A stretch of DNA of 64,000 nucleotides from Aurantiochytrium sp. KH105 (taxonomy: Eukaryota > Sar > Bigyra > Thraustochytrida > Thraustochytriidae): the NCBI GenBank assembly GCA_003116975.1, contig BGKB01000087.1:1-64000 (forward strand). The letters are read 5' to 3'. Shown piece after piece: positions 1 to 9,674 of the stretch; position 1 is the first letter of the stretch, and each line of letters starts with the position of its first letter. The notes beneath the pieces are model-generated. The model searched no databases. It had not been told where the DNA came from and saw only the letters and a list, made by a program, of their open reading frames with translations. Position numbers and translations under genes: made by a program.

Positions 1-738
1 TCATCGGGATATTGATTTGTTGACGCCGCGCTCAGAGCTCTATCACAGGAGCACGGCTTCTTTTTACCTTGTTCACCATACGTCAAGCAAGGTGACAGTC
101 TGTTGTGGCGCCACCTTTTGTGCATGTCCCTCTTTGCACCTTTTGTTAGACTTACGCATCAGAATGGGACCCGGGGTGCAGCCTTGAAGAATTTGTCTCT
201 CAGATTATCGAGATCAGTCTTCGTGATTCGGACGGGACGCGAAAAAGGAAGCTAATTTCTAGGCATGAGCGACTGCGACTCGGAAGGAGTCGCATAGACT
301 GTTCTCGGTCTTGTATTCAAAAGGCATCGTCTTTCGCAGGTATGACGTATTTGAGGTTTGCGTATAGCATATTGTAGATGCTTGCGCTAAAATGGATAAG
401 TTCCAGGTCCAGATGGCCGAAATACAACCAGACTCTCTTGAGGGGAACTCTTTGCGACTGTGTGTCTTCAACCAGATTTCTCTGAGGCTCGCAGCGAACA
501 TCGAGCGCGCGACTCATCGTCGTCGCCGCCGCCGTCCTCATCGCCGCCGCCGCGTTCGTTTCGCGCGCATGCAGACTGGCAAAGCTCTCGCGTCTTCGCG
601 TCCTCGCGTCTTCGCGTCCTCGCGTCCTCGCGTCCTCGCGCGCGTCGGCGAGGGTCGAGCGGCATCAAACGGCGGCGTCAAACGGCGGCATCAAACGGCG
701 GCTCGGCGCGAGCAAAAGACGAACCAAGGCGAGAAAGA
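1..738. other. Upstream non-coding region
   Basis: No convincing gene is seen on either strand. From about 590 the sequence becomes a GC-rich, imperfectly repeated tract (cgcgtcctcgcgtcttcg-like units, then repeats of ggcgtcaaacggc around 665-705) leading into the start of the next gene. The open frame extending upstream from 739 contains no ATG and begins with GTG, so it is read here as 5' UTR rather than protein. Confidence 0.5.
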
Positions 739-3700
739 ATGCGCGCGAGGGCGAGGCTGGCGCCGGCGCTGGCGCTGGTGGTGGCCGCTCTCGTCTCCGC
801 GTGCCAGGCCGCGTGGACCTGCGACGAGGCGAGGCGAGGCAGCGGAGATGGCTGCGACTGCGGCTGCGGCGAGCGGGACCCGGACTGTGACCTGGGCGCG
901 CAGCCGCTCGCGGCGCGGTGCCACGAGCAGGACGGTACGGTGCTGAAGCCCGTGAGCGGCGACTGGACGTGCCTCGTGGAAGAGGATGTATGCGTGCGCC
1001 CAAAGCCGGACTGTAGCTCTTTTCACCGGGAAGAGAGCGCCAACGGGGAGACGTGCGGCGCGTGTTTTGATGGACACGAAAACGCTACCGCGCAGGGCCC
1101 TTGCCACTTTAAAGTCGAAGGGCATTATGTGAGGACTGAGACGAACGCATTTGCTCAGACATCCATGATCGATGGAGTGTATCCTGGAAAAGGCGCTCCT
1201 GCATCTGTACTCATCGATGACAATGAAATCTACATGTTTCGTATCGGTGGAGCGTATGGTGGTATTTCTGGCTTTACCTTCAATCGAGAAAGCGATAGAT
1301 TCGATCCGATAGGCATAGGCCTACATGATACAGGCACTCTAGATAGTCTACTGTCAAGCTGCCGATCATTGCATACCTTTGCTGATATCGATGGTGATGG
1401 TGACTTGGACTGGGTCATGCCCTGCATCGAAGGATCAAACAATGTCCTTCGCTTCTTCGAGAACCCGTTGCAATCACAAGATGAAAGCGGGAACATTGTT
1501 TTAAGACAGAAAGACAACGCTATCTTTGCGATTGGCGACCTGGATCGTGGGTCAGGCGATAATGCCGATGCCGTATTGCGCGTTCAGTTCTCTGACTTTA
1601 CTGGCGACGGGCTCAACGACCTGGTATTCGTCCTTGCCTCCGGTGAGCTTCAATTTTGGCCAAACGTTGGAACAGCGGACAGACAGAAGTGGGAACAAGG
1701 CTTCGCAATGGCAGCACCGAGTACTGGTCTCGTGATTGACGTGACTGTGAGTGATATTGATGGAGATGGACTCATTGATGTGCTTCTCCTAGCTGAGGAT
1801 GGAGCGCGTCTTGTGAAGAACACTGGAAGGTCTTCATGGCCGATTTTTGCAATTCCCGATAATCCTGAGCGTGTGTTCAACATTGTGGGTTTTCCAGATT
1901 GTACCGATTCCTTGCTTTCAGTATGCGCAAACTCTTTTTTCGTTGCCGATATCTTCGGCAAGGGCTACGACGAGATCGTCGTTTTCAGCAATCAAAATGT
2001 GTGGTATTTTTCACGTTTTGCTCCCGAACTTGCATCGTTCTCTTTCGTGGATGATGCAAGTATTGACGATTTTCTCGAGCCTTGGGGCCTAGAGAATTGT
2101 GTCAGTCATCACTTGGTAAACTTTGTGGACTACGATGGAGATGGTGACGATGACCTTCTTTGCGTTGGCAACATTAATGAGACGCATGGCTTCATCACGT
2201 ACATTCGCAATGAGGACTATCACAGGTTTGTTCACGTGGCAGGAGGCCCTGTGTCATCTCAAGGGGCGCCCGCAGGAATTTTTGAGGTGGGTTCAATCTC
2301 TTCTTCGAGCTTATCTGCAACAAAAGGGGCGTCTTTTGTGGACCTTGATGACGACGATGATCTTGATTTGGTTTTGATTGGCGACGACTGGCTATTTTTT
2401 GAGAATGTGGATGGTGTTTTTATGCAGGTACCAGAGGAAGAGTACCCATTCAGAGACGTCGAACCTAGTTATTGCACTTCAGGAATTGTCACGAGCCCGT
2501 TTCCTGGCGAGCGTTATGCATTTTGTCTCGTCGTTCGCATAGCTTCTGTCGCATTCGCTTACATCGAAGACACGTATATGCAAAACAAGGACGAGCACGG
2601 TCGATTCGGTGCATTTGTGCAAGTAAATGACTTCAGTCTCAACATTTCCCAATTTTCAAGTATCGCGTTCAGGGACGTTGACAGCGATGGACGCATGGAG
2701 GCAGTCGTTGTAAATGCGGACACGTCTTTGCCTCCTCATATCCGACTCTCAAAGAGCGTGAGCAATGGAGACTTTATAGAAGTCGCTCTTCCTTCCTCGG
2801 ACGAAATTCCTGAAGCAGATATAAAAGCTGTCGTTGATCTCGATGGCGATGGCGATCTTGACATCATTCTATGGTCCGGCAGCAAGTTCATACCAATCAT
2901 CAACACGGCCTCAGACTGCGCGTCTCAGTGTTCCGGTGGACGCGGCCAATGCGCGTCCAGCGAGAACGCAGGCACATCCGATATTTACCATCTTGCTCAG
3001 CATTCCCAGGGTCTCTCTGGAGCAGCATTCGCAGCAGGAACATGCGTTTGTTCTTCTCAATTCCAAGGTGTCGCGTGCGAGCAATGCGCGCCAGGTCGCT
3101 ACGGCCCTGACTGCGCAAGCACCTGCCCACCACGCTCAACGACCAGCCTTCGGCCCGGAACATTCATCTATCCTCTCTATCCACCCATTGAGGAATGTAC
3201 GTGCCTCTCGCCGTTTGTGATGGACAATACGTATACATGCACCTGCCCAGCTGGCTCATCATACAATGATAAAACGGACACTTGTGAGCCGTGCTCACGA
3301 GGTTCCTACAAATCTGTGGTCGGTCTTGATGCGTGTTTGGCTTGTCCTGAGCGAACTGAGACGGCCATTGCAGGAGCTACAGACGTGTCACAGTGCGAGT
3401 GTGAAGGCATATTTGAGCGCGATGCGAGCTCCACAGTGAACACGTGCACCTGTCCGCCCGGCTTCTACTACAATAGAGAGAGAGACGACTGTGAGCTTTG
3501 CTCTCGAGGTACTTACAAATCTCTTTACGGGTTGCAAGCCTGCACACCATGTCCAGAAAGAACCGATACTGACATAAGTGGAGCCAGTCTTTTGTCCCAG
3601 TGCGGATGCACCGGAACCTTTGCGCGCGACCTGGCCAGCTCTAACGACGACCAGATCGGGGATTGCACATGCGCACCCGGCACCACATTCAAGGCTGAGA

Positions 3701-6012
3701 CAAACTCGTGCGAGTCATGTCCGCGTGGATTCTACAAGCCGTCGTATGGCCTCGACGCCTGCGCTCGCTGTCCGAATTGGTCCGACACAACCGAGCCTGG
3801 GGCCATCAGCAAGGTGCAATGCAAGTGTGAAACGACGTTTGAGGTCCATGAAGACGCCTGCACGTGTGGCCCAGGCTTTGAGCTTGACACAAGCAACAAT
3901 ATTTGCCGGGAATGCAGACTTGGTCACAACAAGTCTTCTCTCGGTGCTGAATCATGTACAAACTGTCCGAAAGGCTTTACCACCTTTTCTACCGGGCAGA
4001 CCGATTGTGAAGCGGAGTACTGCGAGCTTGGCTATGAACGCGATCCGAATGCTCAAGTTTGCGTTCCTTGTCCTCGAGGCTACTATCGTCAAAGTCTCAC
4101 AGCTGCGGCTTGCTATCCGTGCCCAGCAGATCGTGGCAGCACGGCGTCAACGGGGACAATCCGGTCAAGTGAGTGTGTGGCTGGCATCGGATTCGTCGTG
4201 AGCGAGAACGAGACATCTGCACTCAGCTGCGACGCCTACGAAAAGCTACGTGCTGGTGCAAATTGTACCGAGGACGGTCTTGTGATTGAGATGCTACCAA
4301 TCAAGCAGCATTTCTGGCGTATCGCCAATACCAGCTTGGACGTGCGGGCCTGCCCTGAACCTGTGTTTTGCGAACCAGCAGCCTCAGCAAGATCGAACTC
4401 AGCATTTGCTTCATCGCAAGATCTGTATTGTTCTCCTCGCCATACGGGTACACTTTGCGCAAGCTGCGAAAATGGCTTTGCACTCGACGGTTTTGCTCGA
4501 TGCCAGCAGTGTAGCTCTGCTCGAAATTCACAAGACATGGCCAAGGTCGTCGTCTGGGCCTTTATCGTGCTGATTTTGACGTTAGTGCCTGCAATCTTCG
4601 TCGTGGCAATTTCTGTCACCCGACAACGCTCAAACGCGAGCAGCATGCCACGGCGGCGCTGTTCGCCTTGCCCGAGAAGATCTTGCTTTCCCTCGTTTCA
4701 TTTCATGTCCAGCTCCTCTGACTCATTCTTGAAGCGTTGTTTGAGAGCGGCTCGTGGGAAGGCACTAATCTTTCTCAAATTTGCCCAGATTGTCTTTGAA
4801 GTCGGCACAATTGTAGGCATCATCAGCTACGGCGGAGGAAGTGCGACAGTTGTGCTCAACGTGAATGTCGGCTCGCTTCTTCATGTTTTTTCGATGGGTT
4901 GCGTTGTACATGTGGACTACTACGCAAAAGTTATCGCGGTCACGGTATGGCCGATGCTGTGCGGTTTCGTGTTGCTCGTATCAGTCTTCATATGCAATCA
5001 CATGGGTCTCGACCAAGATGCTGTCCGAGACCAGGCAGTGCGCGTGTTTACAGAGCTCATCGTCTTCATGTATCCGGGCATCTCGGCGTCGATTTTGTCC
5101 GTTTTTGTGTACGACTCCATTACCTATTTCGAGCACGACGCAGACGGCAATCCCGATCCGCAGCCTTTACGTGTTCTTCAGCGTGATCCGACAATCGATT
5201 TTGACAGCGATGTCAGCCAGGTCATGCGTGTATACGCGAGCGTGATGATTGCAGTTTACCCAATTGGCGTGGTGTTGCTATTGGCGACGGGCATTCACAT
5301 GCAAAAGACCTTCAATGCAGGAAAGCCTCGAGTGCGTGGCTGGCGAAGCTCCCTTGTGACGGCGGCACGGTCTGTACAGGAAAAATATCGAAGAGGACTT
5401 GGCTGGTATGCTTGTCTGGAGCTCTTTCGTCGGTTGATGCTGACTTCTGGTTTCCTCTTGATGCTGCTCGTGAGCTTTCGTTTGGCATCAAACTACCTGA
5501 TCGCGACAAGCATGTTTTTCTTGAGCGTGCTCTTGTACTTCAAACCTTATACCCGTGAAGACGACGAAGGTTTCGAGATCATTTCGCACGTGCTGCTCGT
5601 TGTTTTGGCGCTCGGCGTCAACTCCCTGACAAAAGTGAGTTCCATCACCCCATCTCAAACATCACCTGTGGTCATATGGGTTTGTGTCCTTGAAATAGCC
5701 GCCTTTGTGGTGTCAACGCTTGTAGGCAGCACGCACGACGGGGTTCGAGATCAAGGTGACATCGATGGGGCCGAAAGCAACGTCGAGAGCGCGGTGGAAA
5801 AGCCCCGGGAACCAGGTGATAATCACAACCACACATCATTTGAGATGCCTTCGATTGAACTCACCATGTCCGGGTTCGGATCAAGCGATCGTTTCGCGAC
5901 GGTAGCCCCTCCGAACAGCCCTGAGCCCCTACAAGTCGCAATGTGGGAAGAAGATGCTTCCGAGGATGCGTACTTTTCTTCCGAGAAAACCTTGAGTCTC
6001 TCGAAGACGTGA
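739..6012 (+). CDS. Large surface protein: FG-GAP repeats, cysteine-rich ephrin-receptor-like repeats, C-terminal multi-TM domain
   Basis: Predicted type of multi-pass plasma-membrane protein, 1757 aa, single exon. The ATG at 739 starts a clear signal peptide (MRARARLAPALALVVAALV). The frame is open further upstream but has no ATG. Residues about 215-710 hold at least seven FG-GAP/VCBS-like calcium-binding loops (for example DIDGDGDLD, DYDGDGDDD, DLDGDGDLD), suggesting a beta-propeller. An EGF/laminin-like segment (C-rich, about 725-790) follows, then five or so ephrin-receptor-like GCC2/GCC3 cysteine repeats (about 815-1150, recurrent RGxYK, CxxCP). From about 1268 to 1660 there are eight or nine hydrophobic helices, then a Ser/Glu-rich cytoplasmic tail. 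Proteins with ephrin-like repeats fused to a multi-TM block are common in stramenopiles and may act in adhesion or sensing. The ligand and any channel activity are unknown. Domain calls are by motif recognition only. Confidence 0.85.
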   Translation: MRARARLAPALALVVAALVSACQAAWTCDEARRGSGDGCDCGCGERDPDCDLGAQPLAARCHEQDGTVLKPVSGDWTCLVEEDVCVRPKPDCSSFHREESANGETCGACFDGHENATAQGPCHFKVEGHYVRTETNAFAQTSMIDGVYPGKGAPASVLIDDNEIYMFRIGGAYGGISGFTFNRESDRFDPIGIGLHDTGTLDSLLSSCRSLHTFADIDGDGDLDWVMPCIEGSNNVLRFFENPLQSQDESGNIVLRQKDNAIFAIGDLDRGSGDNADAVLRVQFSDFTGDGLNDLVFVLASGELQFWPNVGTADRQKWEQGFAMAAPSTGLVIDVTVSDIDGDGLIDVLLLAEDGARLVKNTGRSSWPIFAIPDNPERVFNIVGFPDCTDSLLSVCANSFFVADIFGKGYDEIVVFSNQNVWYFSRFAPELASFSFVDDASIDDFLEPWGLENCVSHHLVNFVDYDGDGDDDLLCVGNINETHGFITYIRNEDYHRFVHVAGGPVSSQGAPAGIFEVGSISSSSLSATKGASFVDLDDDDDLDLVLIGDDWLFFENVDGVFMQVPEEEYPFRDVEPSYCTSGIVTSPFPGERYAFCLVVRIASVAFAYIEDTYMQNKDEHGRFGAFVQVNDFSLNISQFSSIAFRDVDSDGRMEAVVVNADTSLPPHIRLSKSVSNGDFIEVALPSSDEIPEADIKAVVDLDGDGDLDIILWSGSKFIPIINTASDCASQCSGGRGQCASSENAGTSDIYHLAQHSQGLSGAAFAAGTCVCSSQFQGVACEQCAPGRYGPDCASTCPPRSTTSLRPGTFIYPLYPPIEECTCLSPFVMDNTYTCTCPAGSSYNDKTDTCEPCSRGSYKSVVGLDACLACPERTETAIAGATDVSQCECEGIFERDASSTVNTCTCPPGFYYNRERDDCELCSRGTYKSLYGLQACTPCPERTDTDISGASLLSQCGCTGTFARDLASSNDDQIGDCTCAPGTTFKAETNSCESCPRGFYKPSYGLDACARCPNWSDTTEPGAISKVQCKCETTFEVHEDACTCGPGFELDTSNNICRECRLGHNKSSLGAESCTNCPKGFTTFSTGQTDCEAEYCELGYERDPNAQVCVPCPRGYYRQSLTAAACYPCPADRGSTASTGTIRSSECVAGIGFVVSENETSALSCDAYEKLRAGANCTEDGLVIEMLPIKQHFWRIANTSLDVRACPEPVFCEPAASARSNSAFASSQDLYCSPRHTGTLCASCENGFALDGFARCQQCSSARNSQDMAKVVVWAFIVLILTLVPAIFVVAISVTRQRSNASSMPRRRCSPCPRRSCFPSFHFMSSSSDSFLKRCLRAARGKALIFLKFAQIVFEVGTIVGIISYGGGSATVVLNVNVGSLLHVFSMGCVVHVDYYAKVIAVTVWPMLCGFVLLVSVFICNHMGLDQDAVRDQAVRVFTELIVFMYPGISASILSVFVYDSITYFEHDADGNPDPQPLRVLQRDPTIDFDSDVSQVMRVYASVMIAVYPIGVVLLLATGIHMQKTFNAGKPRVRGWRSSLVTAARSVQEKYRRGLGWYACLELFRRLMLTSGFLLMLLVSFRLASNYLIATSMFFLSVLLYFKPYTREDDEGFEIISHVLLVVLALGVNSLTKVSSITPSQTSPVVIWVCVLEIAAFVVSTLVGSTHDGVRDQGDIDGAESNVESAVEKPREPGDNHNHTSFEMPSIELTMSGFGSSDRFATVAPPNSPEPLQVAMWEEDASEDAYFSSEKTLSLSKT

Positions 6013-6618
6013 CGAAAACGTCCGAAATGGCTCCTATAGAAAGAGAAACCAGACGGAGTTGTACTCTTCTAGAGTCGCAACGTCGCAACGAGGCCTAGGA
6101 AGCTGTGTTGGCTCAAGAATATTATAATTTGTTGCCATTCTTGAATAGTAAAATTAGAAAGAGGCTCCGCTTGTGCATCGAGCCGCTTTTCGAGACTCTG
6201 CCTCTTGTTTTGATAATGTACAACTAGCTTCAAAAAAGGGTTTGTGGAGTCCACCCCCCCCCCCCCCCCCCCAAAAAAAAAAGTTGCCATCTCTTCCCGT
6301 CCTAACTTGGCCCTGAAGAAGCTCGCAGTCACGTTCGTTTCCCGCGACGCTCACCTGCAGCTAGAATCAAAGTCCTGCAGGACTTTCTGCAGCCAGGGCT
6401 CCAGGCGAAACAAGTGGCCTAAGCGTGTTTAGGCCGCTTCAGCCGAGCGATCGGCACTGGTGGTGGGCGGCCGGGTGGCGCGGGTCCGCCAGAACCAGGT
6501 TGCGAGCGGCGGCCGAGGCAGGCACGTGGACGGGCGAGCGGGCGCGCGAGGAGAGCAGTCAGGCCGCCCGAGCGAGGCCGGAGCGGGAGCCCTGCACGCC
6601 GACGCGGCCAAGGTCACG
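6013..6618. other. Intergenic, with homopolymer tract
   Basis: Tail-to-head spacer between the surface protein and NIP7. It contains a run of 19 C followed by 10 A at about 6254-6282, a likely assembly-sensitive slip site. From about 6460 it becomes GC-rich and is probably the NIP7 promoter and 5' UTR. No gene is seen. Confidence 0.5.
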
Positions 6619-7161
6619 ATGCGGCCCCTCACGGACGATGAGACCAAGGCGGTCTTTGAGAAGTTGACCAAGTACATGGGCCAGGACGTGGCACGTCTGC
6701 TTGACCGCAAGGACGAGAGGCACGTGTTCAGGCTACAGAAACAACGCGTCTATTATCTGAGCGAGTCACAGCTGAAGAGCGCGTCAAATGTGAGCCGGGA
6801 CAACCTTGTCGCTCTCGGCACGCTGTTTGGCAAGTTCACCAAGTCGGGCAAGTTTCATCTCACGATTCACTGCCTCGACTTTGTGGCACAGTACGCCAAG
6901 TACAAGGTCTGGGTCAAGGCCAACTCGGAGATGAGTTTTCTGTACGGACATCACGTCACGAAGACCGGTTTGGGTAAGATCACCGAGGGGACGCCTCAAT
7001 ATGCGGGTGTTGTTGTGTATAGTTTGTCAAGCGTACCGCTTGGTTTCGGGCTTGCCGCGCAGTCGACCTCAACAATGGCAAACTTGGAGCCCACTGCTAT
7101 CGCGGTGCTGCACCAAGCTGATATTGGCGAATACCTTCGCGCGGAGCAGGAGATGAACTAA
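6619..7161 (+). CDS. NIP7: 60S ribosome subunit biogenesis protein NIP7
   Basis: Nucleolar factor needed for 27S pre-rRNA processing and 60S subunit assembly. The 180-aa product has exactly the family length. The N-terminus (MRPLTDDETKAVFEKL) opens the NIP7 pre-PUA domain, with the characteristic KQRVYYLSE stretch near residue 40 and GTLFGKFTKSGKFHLTIHCL near 75. A PUA domain follows (residues about 95-170), with the conserved YGHHVTKTGLGKI and GFGLAA segments used for RNA binding. The frame is open upstream to 6460 but that part is Arg/Gly-rich, unrelated to the family and lacks an ATG start, so 6619 is chosen. Single exon. Tail-to-tail with the secreted protein gene that follows. Confidence 0.95.
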   Translation: MRPLTDDETKAVFEKLTKYMGQDVARLLDRKDERHVFRLQKQRVYYLSESQLKSASNVSRDNLVALGTLFGKFTKSGKFHLTIHCLDFVAQYAKYKVWVKANSEMSFLYGHHVTKTGLGKITEGTPQYAGVVVYSLSSVPLGFGLAAQSTSTMANLEPTAIAVLHQADIGEYLRAEQEMN

Positions 7162-7501
7162 TTGCGTGTCTCCGCCGGTGGCGTTGACGGGGAGAAGCTC
7201 TGCGCGCAAGACTTCATGTATGTCCATTTCCCTCTTCATTTTCTCTTCGCTTCGCTCCTCTCCTCTCCACTTCTTTTCTTTCTTTAACTTTTCCCTTTCC
7301 CCTCTCTGAAATGATGATGAGCATCTTGCCCCTCTGATTTTTGTTGCAAAGTGCTCCGTATTGCTAGGTAGATCGATCAAGAGATTTTTTTTCTTCATCG
7401 AGTATGATGCTGCGAATTCTTTGCGGCGCTGCGCTACGCGGTGATCGCATCTTGATCGATAGCTGTAGCCGCAGGAAATGATGATTTTGTTTTAAAACTT
7501 T
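7162..7501. other. Convergent 3' region
   Basis: Spacer between two convergent genes (NIP7 and the secreted protein). Pyrimidine-rich, T-rich and without any gene that I can support. Confidence 0.5.
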
Positions 7502-8008
7502 CTAGAGTTCCTTCTCGGCAACGCCACCGGAAAAGGACGAAATTTGCGCGCAGGCCGTCTCGAAAATGAGAGGGGCGCCGGTCGCGATCTGCTCTACGCT
7601 CATTCCATACTTTTTAAGCTGCGCTTCGGCGGCGCCCTTGATCAAAGCGTTGCCTTCGACCATGCTCTGCAGCTTGGCGATCGCTTCTGTAAAGCACTCG
7701 CTGCCAACGGTGCAAACTTGCTTGACGAGCTGGAGAACGGTGAACTCGTCGGTGCTTTCCGCGCCCGCAAGAACCTTATCGGCCAGGCCTTCCCAGTTTG
7801 TTTTGCACTGCTCGTTTTCGATGTTGCTCGTCAGAATCTTCACGTATGGGCCTGCCTTTTTGGCGTATCCGAGAGCGTCGGCGGGAAGGGGCTTGTCCAT
7901 CTTGCTCAGGATGGACTCCAGATCGAATTGGCCATTGGTCGCAACAGTCAGCAGCGCCATGGCAATCGCACAGATCGCCATGCGTAGCATCGCGCCTCGC
8001 GTCTGCAT
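7502..8008 (-). CDS. Small secreted protein, uncharacterised
   Basis: About 168 aa from the ATG at 8008 (a second in-frame ATG at 7990 is equally possible). The start region gives a typical signal peptide (MLRMAICAIAMALLTVATNG) with likely cleavage before QFDLESIL. The mature part, about 140 aa, is mainly helical with four cysteines (in NEQC, KQVC, GSEC and ETAC), enough for two disulfides, and no further membrane segment. Codons upstream of 8008 are open but Arg/Ser-rich and look like UTR. I do not recognise the family. The size, signal peptide and even cysteine count recall small extracellular proteins such as elicitins, but those have six cysteines, so I do not make that call. Transcribed divergently from the next gene. 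Confidence 0.7.
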   Translation of the reverse strand: MQTRGAMLRMAICAIAMALLTVATNGQFDLESILSKMDKPLPADALGYAKKAGPYVKILTSNIENEQCKTNWEGLADKVLAGAESTDEFTVLQLVKQVCTVGSECFTEAIAKLQSMVEGNALIKGAAEAQLKKYGMSVEQIATGAPLIFETACAQISSFSGGVAEKEL

Positions 8009-8593
8009 GAGTGCTTTACGGGGCTGCGCCTTTCCTTCTTTCCTTTCTTTCCTCGACACGCTCGCCAACCTGGTGGTACTTCTCCTTCCGGAGGAGGATG
8101 TGCTGCTGCCCTTCTCTCTCTCTCTCTCTTTCCAAGACCGCAAGCGAAGAAGGCGCACGAACTCGAGCAGATCGTCCGGCTCAACCCTCTCTCGTCGTCG
8201 TCTCTTGCCGCGTCGCTATCGCTGTCGCTGTCGCTGTCGCTGTTGCTGTCGCTGTTGCTGCCGGAGTCCAAGGCGAACTGCTCGTTGAGTATAACTATCC
8301 CGTGCGACCTGCGCAACCCTAATTATCCGCCGCAACCCATTTTATATTCGCCGCAACCCATTTTCGGCTCGCCGCAAAATCGCCCAAATCACCATAATCG
8401 GCAACGTGCCGAGCGTCTCGGGCCAGGCGCGCAAACCCAGGGTGCGTTTTCGCACGAACTGGCCGCCGCGGTGCCGAGTGAGCGCGACGGGCGCCTGCAG
8501 CGACCAAAGTCCAGACGCTTTCGAGGCTTACGGCTTTCACGCGGCGTAAAACGGGGGGTAGACACGGACGACAGCGGCGCCCGTTGCAAGAAG
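8009..8593. other. Divergent promoter region with simple repeats
   Basis: Head-to-head spacer. It contains a (ct)n tract near 8115-8130, a short tandem cgctgt repeat at about 8218-8262, and a triplicated ccgcaacccatttt-like unit at about 8330-8375. No gene is seen. Confidence 0.5.
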
Positions 8594-9283
8594 ATGGAGA
8601 CGCTCGCGGCCTGGCGCGCGGCCGAGCTTGACGTGACAGAGCCGCACGCAAAGCTGGAGTCGGATGCGAGCGACCCGCTCGTCGCACGTCTTCATGCCTT
8701 GGACGCGGCGCTCGATGTGAAAAGGAAAAGGGAACGCGAGCAAGCAAGCACCGCGCGACGCCAAGGACCCGAGGCGTGGGCTCTCAATCCCAGCGAGGCT
8801 GCGCGGACGCAGGCCGCGGCGACCAAGGTTGGCGCTCTTGTGGACGACCTTTTGGCGAGTAAAGCCGACGTCATGTACAAACTGCAGCGCGCTAGAGACG
8901 GGTCCTGTGTGGCTGTAAGTCCTCAACATCAAGCTGCATTTGCGCGCCTCGTACAAACTCGCGCGTCGCTGGAACATATGAATGCCTCGAAAGAAGCGAT
9001 TCAAGCTGCGAGGGAGAGTACGCTCGCTCCGATCGACTTGGCCGACTTGCGCCATGCAGTCGAGCGTGGCGAGTCGCGCGAGCTTGAGTTGCGAGCTGCA
9101 ACAGCACGACTCGAAGCACGTCGCCTTGCCGTCTCGACGCTAGCCACTTCCGAGCACTGCGAAACGACCTCTAAACAAAGTGGCGCGTCAATGGTAGGTT
9201 GGCGTCTTGCGGACGAAGCGAGTCTTACGCAAGTCCTGGAGATTTCGACAATGTGTGACCACAACCATGTGATGTCAAACTAA
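8594..9283 (+). CDS. Hypothetical helical protein
   Basis: 229 aa from the ATG at 8594; the upstream open frame has no family resemblance and is probably UTR. The protein is Ala/Glu/Arg/Leu-rich with no signal peptide, membrane segment or recognisable catalytic motif. Long heptad-like stretches (residues about 25-60 and 145-190) suggest coiled coils, so a structural or complex subunit role is possible, but this is inference. A consensus-like gtaagt at 8912 lies inside the frame, yet the translation across it reads as smooth coding sequence, so no intron is proposed. The last coding codons are partly duplicated 240 bp downstream (see findings). I do not recognise the family. Confidence 0.5.
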   Translation: METLAAWRAAELDVTEPHAKLESDASDPLVARLHALDAALDVKRKREREQASTARRQGPEAWALNPSEAARTQAAATKVGALVDDLLASKADVMYKLQRARDGSCVAVSPQHQAAFARLVQTRASLEHMNASKEAIQAARESTLAPIDLADLRHAVERGESRELELRAATARLEARRLAVSTLATSEHCETTSKQSGASMVGWRLADEASLTQVLEISTMCDHNHVMSN

Positions 9284-9674
9284 ATGATCAATGCAAAAGA
9301 GACACAAAGAGAGAGAAGGAGAGAAAAGAGCAAGTGCGCACTGCCATACTACTCTTTCCCTCTCACGGCCTTTCTCACTTGCCTATATACCGTTGTAAAA
9401 TCCAGTGTCAATTTTTTTTTTTCTAAAGCATCGACAACAAGGCGCAAGACTCTCTTCGTCGTTGCAAAAGTGCTCGAGATCGAGATCTCGACAATGTGTG
9501 TGACCACAACCAAGTTTTTCTCTTGGTCAATGAAACGGAAGGGGGCGTCACACTTGCGATTTACAAGGGTCATCAAAGTGATGTAGCGTTTCGGATTCTT
9601 TTTCTCTTTCCTCAACTCCGAATCCTCATCTCCACGAAATGAAATGGAAAATACTTGAATATTTAGAGGGAAGA
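9284..9674. other. Convergent 3' region with duplicated gene end
   Basis: Spacer between convergent genes. It holds a second copy (about 9468-9512) of the sequence that encodes the end of the upstream gene (about 9233-9270). Otherwise AT-rich 3' UTR-like sequence with a poly-T run at about 9412-9423. Confidence 0.55.

Noticed and set aside
460-738. N-terminal extension of the surface protein from 460
   Set aside because: Begins with GTG, has no ATG, and precedes a textbook signal peptide at 739.
8908-8918. gtaagt donor in the hypothetical gene at 8594
   Set aside because: Translation continues smoothly through it and no acceptor gives a better frame.
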